From positions 62,001 to 126,000 of the forward strand of contig CALIWR010000030.1 in NCBI GenBank assembly GCA_938046585.1: a stretch of 64,000 nt of DNA, written 5' to 3'. Of this stretch, positions 1 through 8,891 are shown piece after piece. Made by a program: the position numbers and the translations under genes. Under the pieces are notes generated by a model, which was given only the letters and a program-made list of their open reading frames with translations, had not been told where the DNA came from and did not search any database. The first letter of the stretch is position 1. The number at the start of each line of letters is the position of its first letter. The stretch is from an uncultured Propionibacteriaceae bacterium. Its GTDB lineage: Bacteria; Actinomycetota; Actinomycetes; Propionibacteriales; Propionibacteriaceae.

Positions 1-2
1 AC

Positions 3-254
3 GGTGACGCCAAGGTGGGCCGTGAGGACCAGGTGTCCAAGGCCACCACGGTGGACGGCAAACAGGCCTGGCTGACCGAGACCCACCTCACCTTCGACAT
101 CAAAGGTCTCAAAACCAAGGGAGAGCTGGCGATCGTGCTGATCGTGGCGACCTCGCCGGAGTCATCCAGCCTGTTCTACGCCTCGATCCCGGACACCTCC
201 CCGCAGTACCTGGAACCAGCCCGCCAGGCGATGGCGGAGCTCAAGGTCACCTAG
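3..254 (+). CDS. C-terminal part of an unidentified protein
   Basis: Open frame running in from the left edge and ending at a TAG; the true start lies outside the window, and the GTG at 15 is only an in-frame codon. About 84 residues are visible. They read as an alternation of short beta strands and a hydrophobic strand (ELAIVLIVAT), followed by an amphipathic end (ARQAMAELKV), as in the last third of small actinobacterial secreted or lipoprotein domains. I do not recognise the family. The stop lies 20 bp before the next start on the same strand, so the two genes may be co-transcribed. Confidence 0.55.
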   Translation, partial: GDAKVGREDQVSKATTVDGKQAWLTETHLTFDIKGLKTKGELAIVLIVATSPESSSLFYASIPDTSPQYLEPARQAMAELKVT

Positions 255-274
255 CCCCAGCTAAGGTGGTCGCC

Positions 275-1033
275 ATGGCTGATTGGGCAGTGGTGACCGG
301 CGCTTCGAGCGGGATCGGGCGGGGTTTCGCCGAGCGGCTGGCCGGTGACGGGCTGAGCCTGGTGCTGGTAGCCCGCAGCGTCGACACCCTGCACGACATC
401 GCCGACGATCTGCGCTCGCGTCACCATGTCCCGGTCGAGGTACTGGCCTGTGACCTGACCGATGCCGCTGCCCGCGATCAGCTCCTGGACAGCCTCGCCG
501 AGCGGCAGGTCGAGGTGCTGGTGAACAATGCCGGCTTTGCGACCGTGGGCGACTTCGTGGACGCCGACCCGGCCCGGATCACCGCCGAGATCAACCTGAA
601 TGTGGTAGCGCTAACCCTGCTGGCCAGAGCCTTCGCGCCGGGCATGATCCGCCGCGGCCGGGGCGCGATCATCAACGTCGCCTCTACCGCGGCTTTCCAG
701 CCGCTGCCGACGATGGGGGTCTACGCCGCCACCAAGTCGTACGTGCTGTCGCTGTCGCAGGCGCTGTGGGACGAGCTGCGCCCGTACGGGGTGACGGTGC
801 TCGCCCTGTGCCCGGGGGCCACCGAGACCAATTTCTTCGTCAATGCCGGCGACGAGTCGATCCTGACCCACCGCCGCAGCGTGGACCAGGTGATCGACAC
901 CTGCTTCGAGGCGCTGGCCAAGGGCCAGCCATACGTCATCGACGGGCTGGGCAATGCGGCGTTGGCGCAGGTGGCGCGGCTGGCCCCGGCCCGGATCGGG
1001 CTGCCGATCAGCCGTCGGGTCCTGAGGCGCTGA
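275..1033 (+). CDS. SDR family NAD(P)-dependent oxidoreductase
   Basis: Classical short-chain dehydrogenase of 252 residues. Visible motifs are the nucleotide-binding TGASSGIG near the N-terminus, NNAG in the middle, the catalytic serine in the STAAF stretch and the YAATK (YxxxK) pair. I chose the ATG at 275 over the upstream in-frame GTG at 266 because AAGGTGG sits 5 bases before it and the protein then opens directly on the first beta strand (ADWAVVTGASS). The substrate cannot be read from sequence; the general form resembles DltE/YqjQ-like SDRs. It converges on the histidine phosphatase with only 10 bp between stop codons. Confidence 0.9.
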   Translation: MADWAVVTGASSGIGRGFAERLAGDGLSLVLVARSVDTLHDIADDLRSRHHVPVEVLACDLTDAAARDQLLDSLAERQVEVLVNNAGFATVGDFVDADPARITAEINLNVVALTLLARAFAPGMIRRGRGAIINVASTAAFQPLPTMGVYAATKSYVLSLSQALWDELRPYGVTVLALCPGATETNFFVNAGDESILTHRRSVDQVIDTCFEALAKGQPYVIDGLGNAALAQVARLAPARIGLPISRRVLRR

Positions 1034-1043
1034 TCGGCCCCGG

Positions 1044-1694
1044 TCAGCTGCCGGCTACGAAGGTCTTGGTCTTCGCCGGCAGCAGGTCGCGGCACGGCTC
1101 GCGGTAGTCGACCTGGATGATCTGCCCGCGCAGCAGATGCAGCGAGGTCAAGCTGGCCAGGGTGCACTGGCGCCGGCGCGGGTCGTGGGCCAGGCGGCGG
1201 CCCTCGGCGTACGAGCGCAGCGTCCAGATCGGCAGCTGGTGCGAGACCACCAGCGCCTGGCCGCCTTCCCCGGCCGCGTCGGCCGCGTCCCGGACCGCGG
1301 GCAACATCCGGGCGACGATGTCACGGTACGGCTCGCCCCAGGTCGGGACTAGCGGATTACGCAGCCGCCACCAGCGGCGCGGGTCCAGCAGGGCACGGTA
1401 ATTCCCGGCGAAGACACTGCCGGCGAAGGCGTTGTCGGCCTCGATCAGCCGCTCGTCGATCACCACCTCCAGTTCGGGCCGGCCGGCCGCGACCGGGGCC
1501 ATGGTCTCCTGGGCCCGTTCCAGCGGGGAGCACCGCAGATGCGTCAGCGGGGTCTGCTCGAGGTACTCGGCGACCCGGTCCGCCATCTGGCGGCCCAATG
1601 CGGACAGGTGGTATCCGGGCAGCCGCCCGTACAGCAACCGGTCTGGGTTCTCCACCTGCCCGTGCCGTAGCAGGTGCACGATCGTCGGCTCCAC
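1044..1694 (-). CDS. Histidine phosphatase (phosphoglycerate mutase-like) family protein
   Basis: 216-residue protein of the branch-1 histidine phosphatase superfamily. The catalytic LLRHGQ motif with the phospho-accepting histidine is at residues 9-14, followed by the family pattern LSALGRQMADRVAEYL and a second histidine in VVSHQLPIWTLRS. GTG start preceded by GGGAGGT at a 4-base distance. Members include cofactor-dependent phosphoglycerate mutases, but also phosphatases of sugar phosphates or adenosylcobalamin precursors. The neighbouring tetrapyrrole gene (hemD fusion) makes a CobC-like role conceivable, but there is no direct evidence for it. Confidence 0.85.
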   Translation of the reverse strand: MEPTIVHLLRHGQVENPDRLLYGRLPGYHLSALGRQMADRVAEYLEQTPLTHLRCSPLERAQETMAPVAAGRPELEVVIDERLIEADNAFAGSVFAGNYRALLDPRRWWRLRNPLVPTWGEPYRDIVARMLPAVRDAADAAGEGGQALVVSHQLPIWTLRSYAEGRRLAHDPRRRQCTLASLTSLHLLRGQIIQVDYREPCRDLLPAKTKTFVAGS

Positions 1695-1744
1695 GCGGAC
1701 CTCCCTGTGTCCGCGTCAGGATACCTGCCCGGCCTGGGTACAGG

Positions 1745-3415
1745 TCAGCTCGCGGAGCGGCGCCGCCGGGTCCGCTGCGAGGGCCGCAGCACCGCCTGGC
1801 CGGCTTCCAGCAGGCCCCGGCGCCGTTCGGCGGCGAATTCAGCCAGAGCGTCAGCCAGCCCGACCCCGCTGGGGTCATTCGCCAGTACGTCGACCCGCAG
1901 CCCATGCTCCTGGCAAGACTTAGCGGTGGCCGGCCCGATCGCGGCCACGATCGTGGTCGGATGCGGCTTGCCGGCGATCCCGACGAAATTCCGCACCGTC
2001 GACGAGGAGGAGAACAGCACCGCGTCGTAGGTGCCGCCCTTGATCCCCTCCCGGATCGTCTGATTCGGCGGCGCTGCCCGTACCGTGCGGTAGGCGGTCA
2101 CGTCGTCCACCTCCCAGCCGAGCTGGACCAGCCCCGCGGTCAGGGTCTCGATCGCGATATCGGCCCGCGGCACCAGAACCCGGTTGATCGGGTCCAGGTC
2201 GGCGTCGTAGGACGGGAAGTCAGCCAGCAGCGCCGCGCTGGACTCGCCGGCCGGCACCAGGTCCGGTTCGATCCCCCAGGCTTTGAGAGCTTCGGCGGCG
2301 GCTGTGCCGGCCGCGGCTACCTTCAGCCCGGAGAAGGCCCGGGCATCCAGCCCGTACTCCTCGAACTTCTCCCGTACCCCGCGCACAGCGTTGCCGGAGG
2401 TAAAAGCGACCCATTCGAAGGAACCCTCCACCAGGCCACGGACTGCTTTGTCCATCTGGTGCGGGGTCCGGGGACGCTCTACCGAGATCGTCGCCACCTC
2501 CTGGCATTGGGCGCCGTAGCCGCGCAGCCGGGAGGTCATCGGCGTCGCCAGGTCTTTAGTCCTGGGCACCAGCACTTTCCAGCCGAACAGCGGCTTGGTC
2601 TCGAACCAGTCCAGTTCGTCGCGCGGCATCGCAGCCGCATTCCCCATCACCACGTGCACCAGGGCGTCCTCGGCGGTGCCGATCAGGCTGGCGGACAGCT
2701 GATCCAAGGTGGTCGCGATGGTGCGCTGCTCGGTGGTCCCGCCGCGCATCGTCACTAGTACCGGCTCGGTACGGTCCCGGCCGGCGTCGACGGCAGCCTG
2801 GGTCAGGTCGCTACTACGCCCGGCCGGGCACCACATCACCAGGGTTCCGGCGAAACCCCAGAACCGGGCCCGGGGGTCATCGAACCCCCCCCGGGCCACC
2901 ATGAACTGGACCCCGTCAGCATCACCCAACGCCACCCCGGCGTATTCGGGGACGGCGGTCAGCAAAGCCACCCCGGGCACCACCTCGAACGAGGCCCCGG
3001 CCCGGACACAGGCTGCCGCTTCCTCGCTGACGCCAGCGTCCAAGAACGGGTCCCCGGCCACCAGCCGCGCCACCCGACGGCCACCGCGGGCCGCCTCGAC
3101 GGTGATCTCGGCCTTCTCCTCCGGAGTCATCCAGGCACCGAAGTCGGCATCGTCGAAGCTGGTCACTAGCCCGGTGATGTCGTAGTTCACCGCCGGATGA
3201 CGCAACAATTCCAGCAGCTCGCGGGTATCCGCGAGCACGGCATCCGCGTTCCGGATGGCGCTGACGGCAGCTAGCGTGAGCAGGTCCGGGTCCCCCGGCC
3301 CGGTTCCCACGTACGTCACAGCCCCGAAGAGCGCATCGGCCGCGGCTCTGGCCCCAAAGTCGACCACTGGCTCCCCTTCCCCTCGTTTGTGTACAGCGTG
3401 ATTCGCGCCGCTCAC
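1745..3415 (-). CDS. hemD: Uroporphyrinogen-III synthase fused to an SUMT-like domain
   Basis: 556-residue two-domain protein. The N-terminal half is a tetrapyrrole methylase fold (YVGTGPGDPDLLT near residue 36, later RLVAGDPFL); the usual SUMT GGDPF glycine pattern is relaxed, as in the mycobacterial HemD fusion. The C-terminal half, from about residue 270 (KVLVPRT), is uroporphyrinogen-III synthase, which closes and inverts hydroxymethylbilane to uroporphyrinogen III in haem and corrin synthesis. The 3415 GTG has a poor ribosome site. The in-frame GTG at 3367 has GGGGAG 6 bases upstream and gives a more typical N-terminus, so it may be the true start. The gene order hemD fusion, bS22, HTH, proC is conserved in actinobacteria. 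Confidence 0.88.
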   Translation of the reverse strand: MSGANHAVHKRGEGEPVVDFGARAAADALFGAVTYVGTGPGDPDLLTLAAVSAIRNADAVLADTRELLELLRHPAVNYDITGLVTSFDDADFGAWMTPEEKAEITVEAARGGRRVARLVAGDPFLDAGVSEEAAACVRAGASFEVVPGVALLTAVPEYAGVALGDADGVQFMVARGGFDDPRARFWGFAGTLVMWCPAGRSSDLTQAAVDAGRDRTEPVLVTMRGGTTEQRTIATTLDQLSASLIGTAEDALVHVVMGNAAAMPRDELDWFETKPLFGWKVLVPRTKDLATPMTSRLRGYGAQCQEVATISVERPRTPHQMDKAVRGLVEGSFEWVAFTSGNAVRGVREKFEEYGLDARAFSGLKVAAAGTAAAEALKAWGIEPDLVPAGESSAALLADFPSYDADLDPINRVLVPRADIAIETLTAGLVQLGWEVDDVTAYRTVRAAPPNQTIREGIKGGTYDAVLFSSSSTVRNFVGIAGKPHPTTIVAAIGPATAKSCQEHGLRVDVLANDPSGVGLADALAEFAAERRRGLLEAGQAVLRPSQRTRRRRSAS

Positions 3416-3643
3416 CGCGTCAAGTCAGTACGCCTCATGGTGGACACCTCGAGCACCACGCAACCGTACGACGGCCGCTGACGTTGCGCCCAGGCCCACC
3501 GCCACGAGATCGCTGTCTCAGTAAACGTGGCTGCCAGGCCACCGCGGCGGCTCTTGCGAGCCAAGCCGACGACGTGGGCCACGCTCACGACCGGGGGAAT
3601 GGGGGGTGGTCGATTCCGAGGTGACCATCACGACGCCGACCGG

Positions 3644-3745
3644 CTACTTGCCGGCGCGGCGACGCTGGATCCGCGTCCTCTTGAGCAGCTTGCGGTGCTT
3701 CTTCTTCGCCATGCGCTTGCGACGCTTCTTGATGACCGAACCCAC
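3644..3745 (-). CDS. Small ribosomal protein bS22 (AURKAIP1/COX24-type), 33 residues
   Basis: Too short for standard ORF calling. The translation starts GTG and reads MGSVIKKRRKRMAKKKHRKL and then ends in RRRAGK: 33 residues, more than half Lys or Arg. This matches the actinobacterial 33-residue protein known from the 30S subunit of mycobacteria (bS22; Rv0500B-like). A ribosome-binding site AGGAAAGG lies about 7 bases upstream. Its position between the hemD fusion and the excisionase-type HTH and proC genes is the same as in Mycobacterium, which supports the assignment strongly. Expected to be a structural ribosome component near the decoding region. Confidence 0.92.
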   Translation of the reverse strand: MGSVIKKRRKRMAKKKHRKLLKRTRIQRRRAGK

Positions 3746-3878
3746 GGATGACCTTTCCTCGTGGCCGGCACGGCGCCGAGCCACAATGCTGAACGGGTGT
3801 GGCGGACCACGCGCAGCAGCTCCACCAACCGGAGCAGCTTATCGGCCTGGGGCTGACGCTGCCAGTCGCGCTCAGAAT

Positions 3879-4082
3879 CTACCCGGCCTGAACATAGGAC
3901 CGCTGCAAGAAGGCGTCGACCGCCTGCTGCGGGATCCGGAAAGCGTGCCCCAGGCGCACCGCCTCCAACTGGCCGGAATGGATCAGCCGGTACACGCTCA
4001 TCTTCGAGACTCGCATGATCTGGGCGACCTCCGCCACGGTCAGCAGGTGCAGACCCGCGCTGATCGACATGGGCTGGTTCAT
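3879..4082 (-). CDS. Excisionase/BldC-type helix-turn-helix protein
   Basis: 67 residues forming a single MerR-like winged HTH: LTVAEVAQIMRVSKMSVYRLIHSGQL is the recognition helix region and AVRLGHAFRIPQQAVDAFL the wing and final helix. It corresponds to the small HTH (Rv0500A-like) that lies between proC and bS22 across actinobacteria. BldC relatives bind direct repeats at developmental promoters; the targets of this subgroup are not known to me. ATG start with AGAGGA 8 bases upstream. The 130 bp between it and bS22 and the 150 bp before it hold no further recognisable gene. Confidence 0.85.
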   Translation of the reverse strand: MNQPMSISAGLHLLTVAEVAQIMRVSKMSVYRLIHSGQLEAVRLGHAFRIPQQAVDAFLQRSYVQAG

Positions 4083-4233
4083 TGGTCACATCCTCTCGGC
4101 CGCGGCCCTGTGCTTCGGCTGATGCTAACGGCCGTGGGCGCGTCAACGCGAACTAGCGCCGGACGCTCCCGCTCATACCTCGGCGTGTCGCGCCTCGCCC
4201 TAGCCTCGGGCCGGGGATAATTTGCCCCCGCGA

Positions 4234-5043
4234 TCAGCCCTGGCGGACCTGGTCGGCGAGTTCCTGGCTGCGGTCCCGGGCAGCCTCAATGGCCGTAATG
4301 AAGGCTGCTTTCACCCGGTGGTCCTCCAACTGACGCAACGCCGCGGCGGTGGTACCAGCCGGGGAGGTGACATTCTCACGCAGCACCGTCGGATGCTCGC
4401 CGGTGTCACGCAACAGCTTCGCCGAGCCGTACATGGTCTGCACCGCCAGGCTGGTGGCGATGTCGCGGGGCAGCCCCAGCAGCACACCGGCGTCGATCAT
4501 CGCCTCGACTACGAACATCAGGTACGCCGGGCCGGAGCCGCTGATCGCGGTCACAGCGTTCTGGTACCGCTGCGGGACCACCATCACCTCCCCGACGCAG
4601 GCCAGGATCTGGCGTGCCCGTTCCAGGTGTTCCGCCCCGGCATAGCGACCGGCGCTGATCACGGTCATCGCCTCCCCGACCGTGGCGGCGGTGTTCGGCA
4701 TCACCCGGACTACAGGGGTCGGGCCGGGCAGGCGCTGCTCGATGACCTCGGTCTCGACCCCGGCGGCCAGCGAGACCACCAGCGCCCCGGGAGTGAGTTC
4801 GGTGCCGATCTCATCCAACACCTGGGGCAGATCCTGGGGTTTCACCATCACGATCACCGGGTCTGCGCCACGGACCGCCTCGGCGTTAGGCAGCACCCGG
4901 ACCTGGTAGCGCTGCTCGATCTCCACCTGGCGCGCCGGACGCCGATCGGTGGCGACCAGCTGGTCTGGGGCGGTCCCGGCACGCAGCAGACCGGCCAGGA
5001 TGATCTCCCCCATCACCCCGACGCCCAGCAGCGCGGTGGTCAC
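4234..5043 (-). CDS. proC: Pyrroline-5-carboxylate reductase
   Basis: 269 residues, the normal length for ProC, which reduces 1-pyrroline-5-carboxylate to proline with NAD(P)H as the last step of proline synthesis. Visible are the Rossmann opening ALLGVGVMGEIILAGLL, the VMPNTAATVGEAMT segment and the highly conserved SGSGPAYLM substrate and dimer motif. The GTG start overlaps the asd stop (GTGA, 4 bases), so asd and proC are translationally coupled. This links an aspartate-family step to proline synthesis only by operon, not by pathway. Downstream lie the HTH and bS22 genes on the same strand. Confidence 0.95.
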   Translation of the reverse strand: MTTALLGVGVMGEIILAGLLRAGTAPDQLVATDRRPARQVEIEQRYQVRVLPNAEAVRGADPVIVMVKPQDLPQVLDEIGTELTPGALVVSLAAGVETEVIEQRLPGPTPVVRVMPNTAATVGEAMTVISAGRYAGAEHLERARQILACVGEVMVVPQRYQNAVTAISGSGPAYLMFVVEAMIDAGVLLGLPRDIATSLAVQTMYGSAKLLRDTGEHPTVLRENVTSPAGTTAAALRQLEDHRVKAAFITAIEAARDRSQELADQVRQG

Positions 5044-6074
5044 TTCCGGCTCTTCTGGGCGGCGACCAGTTCGGCGATCTGGATCGCGTTCAGCGCGGCG
5101 CCCTTGCGGAGGTTGTCGCAGCTGATGAACAGGGCCAGGCCCCGGCCGTCCGGGACTGACTGGTCGGTCCGGATCCGGCCCACGTACGACGGGTCCTGCC
5201 CGGCCGCGGCGCGCGGATTGGGGATCTCGGCCAGTTCAACCCCGGGAGCCCCGGCGAGCAGCTCGGTGGCCCGTTCCGGGCTGATCGGGCGGGCAAATTC
5301 GGCGTGCACCGCCAACGAATGACCGCTGTACACGGGGACCCGGACGCAGGTGCCGGACACCGGCAGGTCCGGGATGTGAAGGATCTTGCGGGATTCGTGG
5401 CGCAGTTTCTGCTCCTCGTTGGTCTCGAGGCTGCCGTCGTCGACCAGTGAGCCGGCGACCGCGACCACGTTGTACGCGATCGGCAGCAGGTACGGGGCCG
5501 GGTCGCCGGCCGCCACCGCGGCCCCGTCGATCGCCAACGCCCGGGCGTCCCCGGCGGCGGCCACCTGGTCGGCCAGGGCATTCACCCCGGCGATCCCGGA
5601 ACCGGAAACTGCCTGGTAGGTGGCAACCACCAGCCGGGTCAGGCGGGCCTCGTCGTGCAGCGGTTTGAGTACCGGCATCGCGGCCATGGTGGTGCAGTTC
5701 GGGTTGGCGATAATCCCCAGCGGCGGGTTCAGCGCATCCTCCGGGTTGACCTCGCTGACGACCAGTGGCACCTGGGGATCGGCGCGCCAGGCTGAGGAAT
5801 TGTCGACGACGACAGCCCCGGCGGCGGCCACCTGCGGGGCGTACTGCCGGCTAGTGGTGGCACCGGCCGAGAAGATCGCGATGTCGATCCCGGAGAAATC
5901 GGCCTGCGCGGTGTCCTCCACGACTTGCCGGGTGCCGGCGACGTCGATCTGGCGCCCGGCCGAGCGGGCCGAGGCGAACAGCCGCAGCCGGTCGATCGAG
6001 AACCTCCGCTGCTGCAGCAGGGTGAGCATCACGCCGCCGACCTGACCTGTGGCTCCGAAGACTCCAATGCGCAT
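5040..6074 (-). CDS. asd: Aspartate-semialdehyde dehydrogenase
   Basis: 344 residues from the ATG at 6074, where the protein begins MRIGVFGATGQVGG, the standard NADP-binding N-terminus; an open frame continues upstream but has no family similarity. The catalytic cysteine is C127 in NPNCTTM. Asd reduces aspartyl-phosphate to aspartate semialdehyde for lysine, diaminopimelate, threonine and methionine synthesis. Also visible are the YQAVSGSGIAG segment and the substrate-binding stretch around SGTCVRVPVYSGHS. An alternative ATG three codons upstream (6083) cannot be excluded. The aspartokinase that usually precedes asd in actinobacteria is not here. Confidence 0.95.
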   Translation of the reverse strand: MRIGVFGATGQVGGVMLTLLQQRRFSIDRLRLFASARSAGRQIDVAGTRQVVEDTAQADFSGIDIAIFSAGATTSRQYAPQVAAAGAVVVDNSSAWRADPQVPLVVSEVNPEDALNPPLGIIANPNCTTMAAMPVLKPLHDEARLTRLVVATYQAVSGSGIAGVNALADQVAAAGDARALAIDGAAVAAGDPAPYLLPIAYNVVAVAGSLVDDGSLETNEEQKLRHESRKILHIPDLPVSGTCVRVPVYSGHSLAVHAEFARPISPERATELLAGAPGVELAEIPNPRAAAGQDPSYVGRIRTDQSVPDGRGLALFISCDNLRKGAALNAIQIAELVAAQKSRK

Positions 6075-6138
6075 GCCGGACATGCTATCGGCGCGGCCCG
6101 CGGCCGCAGCCGGGCTTCTCAGCAGCTGGGTCGCCGGT

Positions 6139-6891
6139 TTACAGCCAGTCGAGGTACGGCCGGGCCAGGGCGTACCCGACAAAGGCCACGATGTCGATCA
6201 GGGCATGGGCCACGACGAAAGGCATCACCCGGCCCAGCCGACGGTAGGCCAGGGCGAAGATCACGCCCATGATGATGTTGCCGACGAAACCGCCGAAGCC
6301 CTGATACAGGTGGTACGAGCCGCGTACCAGCGCCGAGACGGCGACCGCCCACCACCACGACCAGCCCCGCTCGGTGAGCCGCAGCAGCAGGTAGCCCAGC
6401 ATGATCACCTCCTCCACCACGCCATTCATCACCGCCAGCCCGATCAGGACCGGCACCATCCACCAGTGTTCGGCCAGGTTCGCCGGCTCGACCCGGGTAT
6501 TGACGCCCAGCTCCCGGGCCACCAGGTAGAGACCGAGCCCAGGAATCCCGATCCCGGCGGCGATCGCGAGGCCTTGCAGCAGGTCATGCCCGGGCCGGCG
6601 CAGGTCGAAGCCGAGCAGTGCCCGGGCCCGCTGGTGCGACAGGTGCACCAGGTACAGCACCAGCAGCACCTGGACCAGCGGGAAGGCCATCGCGGCGAGC
6701 TGGTAGGCCAGGTCCAGCCAGGGCCGGTTCGGGACCGTCGAGATGTTGATCCGGGTGGTCTGCTGCGCCAGCGGCTGATCGGGGCGGGTCAGCCGCTCCA
6801 CGATCGACAGCAGCGAGTACACCGCAGAACGGCCCAGCCCCAATAGCAGGACAATCCAGACCTCCAGCCCGTCATATGCCCGCTGTTCCAC
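6139..6891 (-). CDS. CPBP-family intramembrane protein (Abi/CAAX protease-like)
   Basis: 250 residues with about seven hydrophobic segments. The CPBP signature is recognisable: the double glutamate in GVVEEVIMLGYLLLRL, the histidine in GSYHLYQGFGG and the histidine in VAHALIDIVAFVGY. The arginine of the textbook EExxxR motif is replaced by leucine here. Members cleave C-terminal prenylated or small peptides in the membrane, or act in bacteriocin self-immunity; many actinobacterial members have no known substrate. It lies 16 bp downstream of proline dehydrogenase on the same strand, so it may be its operon partner. Confidence 0.8.
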   Translation of the reverse strand: MEQRAYDGLEVWIVLLLGLGRSAVYSLLSIVERLTRPDQPLAQQTTRINISTVPNRPWLDLAYQLAAMAFPLVQVLLVLYLVHLSHQRARALLGFDLRRPGHDLLQGLAIAAGIGIPGLGLYLVARELGVNTRVEPANLAEHWWMVPVLIGLAVMNGVVEEVIMLGYLLLRLTERGWSWWWAVAVSALVRGSYHLYQGFGGFVGNIIMGVIFALAYRRLGRVMPFVVAHALIDIVAFVGYALARPYLDWL

Positions 6892-6907
6892 GGCTGGAGT
6901 GTACGGC

Positions 6908-7837
6908 TCAGCGGCGGCTGACCATGGCCCGCAGGAAGAAGAGCAGGTTCGCCGGCCGTTCCGCGAGGCGGCGCATGAAGTAGCCGTACCAGTCGGTGCC
7001 GTACGGCACGTACACCCGGACCTGGTGGCCGGTGGCGACCAGGCGGCGCTGTTCGGTGGTCCGGATCCCGTACAGCATCTGGTGCTCGTAGTCGCCCGGG
7101 CCGCGCTGGGCGACGTCGGCGAAGGCCTCAGCCAGGGTGATCATCATCGGGTCGTGGGTGGCCACCATCGGGTAGCCCGGCAGCCGCATCAGCAGCGCCA
7201 GGTTGCGCCGGTAGGCGACCGTGACCGCGGTGGCGCCTTGGTGGGCGACGTCCGGCGGGCAGGCGTAGGCGCCTTTGCAGAGCCGGGTCCGGCAGCCGTC
7301 GCCGGCCATCGTCGCGATGTCGTCGGGGGTGCGGCGCAGCATCGCCTGTAGCACGCACCCGACCCACGGGTACGCCACCCGCAGTTCCCGGACCAGCCGC
7401 AGGGTCGCGTCGGTGGTGGTGTGGTCCTCCATGTCGACGGTGACCGTGGTCCCCAGTTCCTGCGCTCTGGCGCAGATGGTACGGGCGTTGCGCAGCGCCC
7501 GCCGTTCGCCGTCGTCAGGCAGCAGCTGCCCGATCGCCGTTGGTTTCAGCGAAACCTCGACCCGGTCGCACAGCCCGGCCTCGGAGAGCCGCTGCAGCAG
7601 CCGCAGGTATTCGGCGGTGGTCTCGTCGGCCTGCTCCGGGCTGGTGGTGTCCTCCCCGAGGTAGTCCACGGTCGCGGTCCGCCCGTCCGCCACCAACGGC
7701 CCCAGCACCGCGATCAACTCGTCGAGGTCCTCGCCGGCCACGAACCGGCTCACCACGCCTCGGGTGACCGGGAACCTCATCACGAGATCTTTGACCCACG
7801 CCTTGCGGGACAGGCTCAACAACGGCGTCAACGGCAT
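6908..7837 (-). CDS. Proline dehydrogenase (monofunctional)
   Basis: 309-residue FAD-dependent PRODH barrel that oxidises proline to pyrroline-5-carboxylate. Supporting motifs are VSLKPTAIGQLL, TVDMEDHTTTDATL, RLCKGAY, YPMVATHD and the C-terminal HQMLYGIRTTEQRR and VYVPYGTDWYGYFMRRLAERPAN flavin and substrate segments. ATG start with AGGAGGGG upstream. The P5C dehydrogenase that completes proline degradation is not in the window. proC, the opposing biosynthetic enzyme, sits 2 kb downstream on the same strand but in a separate transcription unit, separated by the CPBP gene and asd. Confidence 0.93.
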   Translation of the reverse strand: MPLTPLLSLSRKAWVKDLVMRFPVTRGVVSRFVAGEDLDELIAVLGPLVADGRTATVDYLGEDTTSPEQADETTAEYLRLLQRLSEAGLCDRVEVSLKPTAIGQLLPDDGERRALRNARTICARAQELGTTVTVDMEDHTTTDATLRLVRELRVAYPWVGCVLQAMLRRTPDDIATMAGDGCRTRLCKGAYACPPDVAHQGATAVTVAYRRNLALLMRLPGYPMVATHDPMMITLAEAFADVAQRGPGDYEHQMLYGIRTTEQRRLVATGHQVRVYVPYGTDWYGYFMRRLAERPANLLFFLRAMVSRR

Positions 7838-7932
7838 CGCGCACCCCTCCTATGTCCGGCGCCAAGATAGCCGCGCCCGGCCGGCCCGCCGGATCCGGGG
7901 TCCGCCGTCTCGGTCACGGCAGGACATGACCC

Positions 7933-8778
7933 TTAGGAGGTGCTGGGCTGGAGCTGGCCCAGGTGCGCCCGGGCAAACTCCAAGGCCTCCCCCAGGGCCC
8001 GTTCCCGGGCCCCTCGGGAACCGATCGAGCGGGTATTGACCTCGACCACCACATTCCCCTCAAAACCCGAGTCCACCAGGTGCTTCAGCACCAGATCGGC
8101 CTGTTGATCGCCGTACCCGGGAAGCAGGTGTTCGTCTATCATGGAGCCGCTGCCGTCGGTGAGGTGGACGTGACGCAGCCGCGGCCCCCAGGACCGGGCC
8201 AGTTCTAGGGAATTCATCTGGGCGGTCGAGGCGTGCGACAGGTCCAGGGTTAACCATTCGTAGTCCAGGTCGCTAGGATCCCAGCCAGGCAGGTAGGCCT
8301 TGAAGTTGCGTACCGGGGTCCGCCAGGGATACATGTTCTCGACGCAGAACCGAATCCCGGTGTCGGCGTTAAGCCGCCGGATCCCAGCCTCAAAGCCGCT
8401 GGCGTAGCTGCCCTGCCACCGGAACGGGGGGTGTACCACCACGGTGTCGGCATCCACCCGGTGCGCGAGTTCGGCCGAGCGGGCCAGCTTCTCCCACGGG
8501 TCGTCGCCCCAGGTGGTCTGGGTCACCAGCAGGCAGGGGGCATGGATCGCGGATACCGGCACCGCGTGGTAATCACGCAGCTTCTCCACCGCATCCAGGT
8601 CCGCGGCGACTGGGTCGATCCCGACCATCACCTCCACCCCGTCGTAGCCCAGGCTGGCGGCGAGCTCGAAGCCGCTGGCGGTGGTCTCGGGGTACACCGA
8701 TGAGGTGCTCAGAAGCACCCGGGCCGGGCTGACACCGGGAACGGCTGCGGCACGGGTGGAGGGGAAGGGATCCGTCAC
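7933..8778 (-). CDS. Sugar phosphate isomerase/epimerase-like TIM barrel
   Basis: 281 residues of the xylose-isomerase-like TIM barrel superfamily (AP endonuclease 2 fold). Recognisable are the opening strand LLSTSSVYP, GYDGVEVMVG, the metal-ligand stretches VVHPPFRWQ, CVENMY (glutamate), TLDLSHAS and HVHLTDGSG and the final VVEVNTR glutamate. GTG start. The substrate is unknown; relatives act on inositols, hydroxypyruvate or 3-keto sugars. It stands alone, transcribed away from the VOC gene, with about 95 bp to the proline dehydrogenase start in which I see nothing notable. Confidence 0.8.
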   Translation of the reverse strand: MTDPFPSTRAAAVPGVSPARVLLSTSSVYPETTASGFELAASLGYDGVEVMVGIDPVAADLDAVEKLRDYHAVPVSAIHAPCLLVTQTTWGDDPWEKLARSAELAHRVDADTVVVHPPFRWQGSYASGFEAGIRRLNADTGIRFCVENMYPWRTPVRNFKAYLPGWDPSDLDYEWLTLDLSHASTAQMNSLELARSWGPRLRHVHLTDGSGSMIDEHLLPGYGDQQADLVLKHLVDSGFEGNVVVEVNTRSIGSRGARERALGEALEFARAHLGQLQPSTS

Positions 8779-8891
8779 CCGGACAGGGTATCGGCCCAGA
8801 CCACCCTGGCCGACCGGTCACCACCGTCGCAGCAGAGGATCGGCGGGGAGGCCGAATTTCGTCACTGCTGAGGCTGCGAGAGAATACGACC

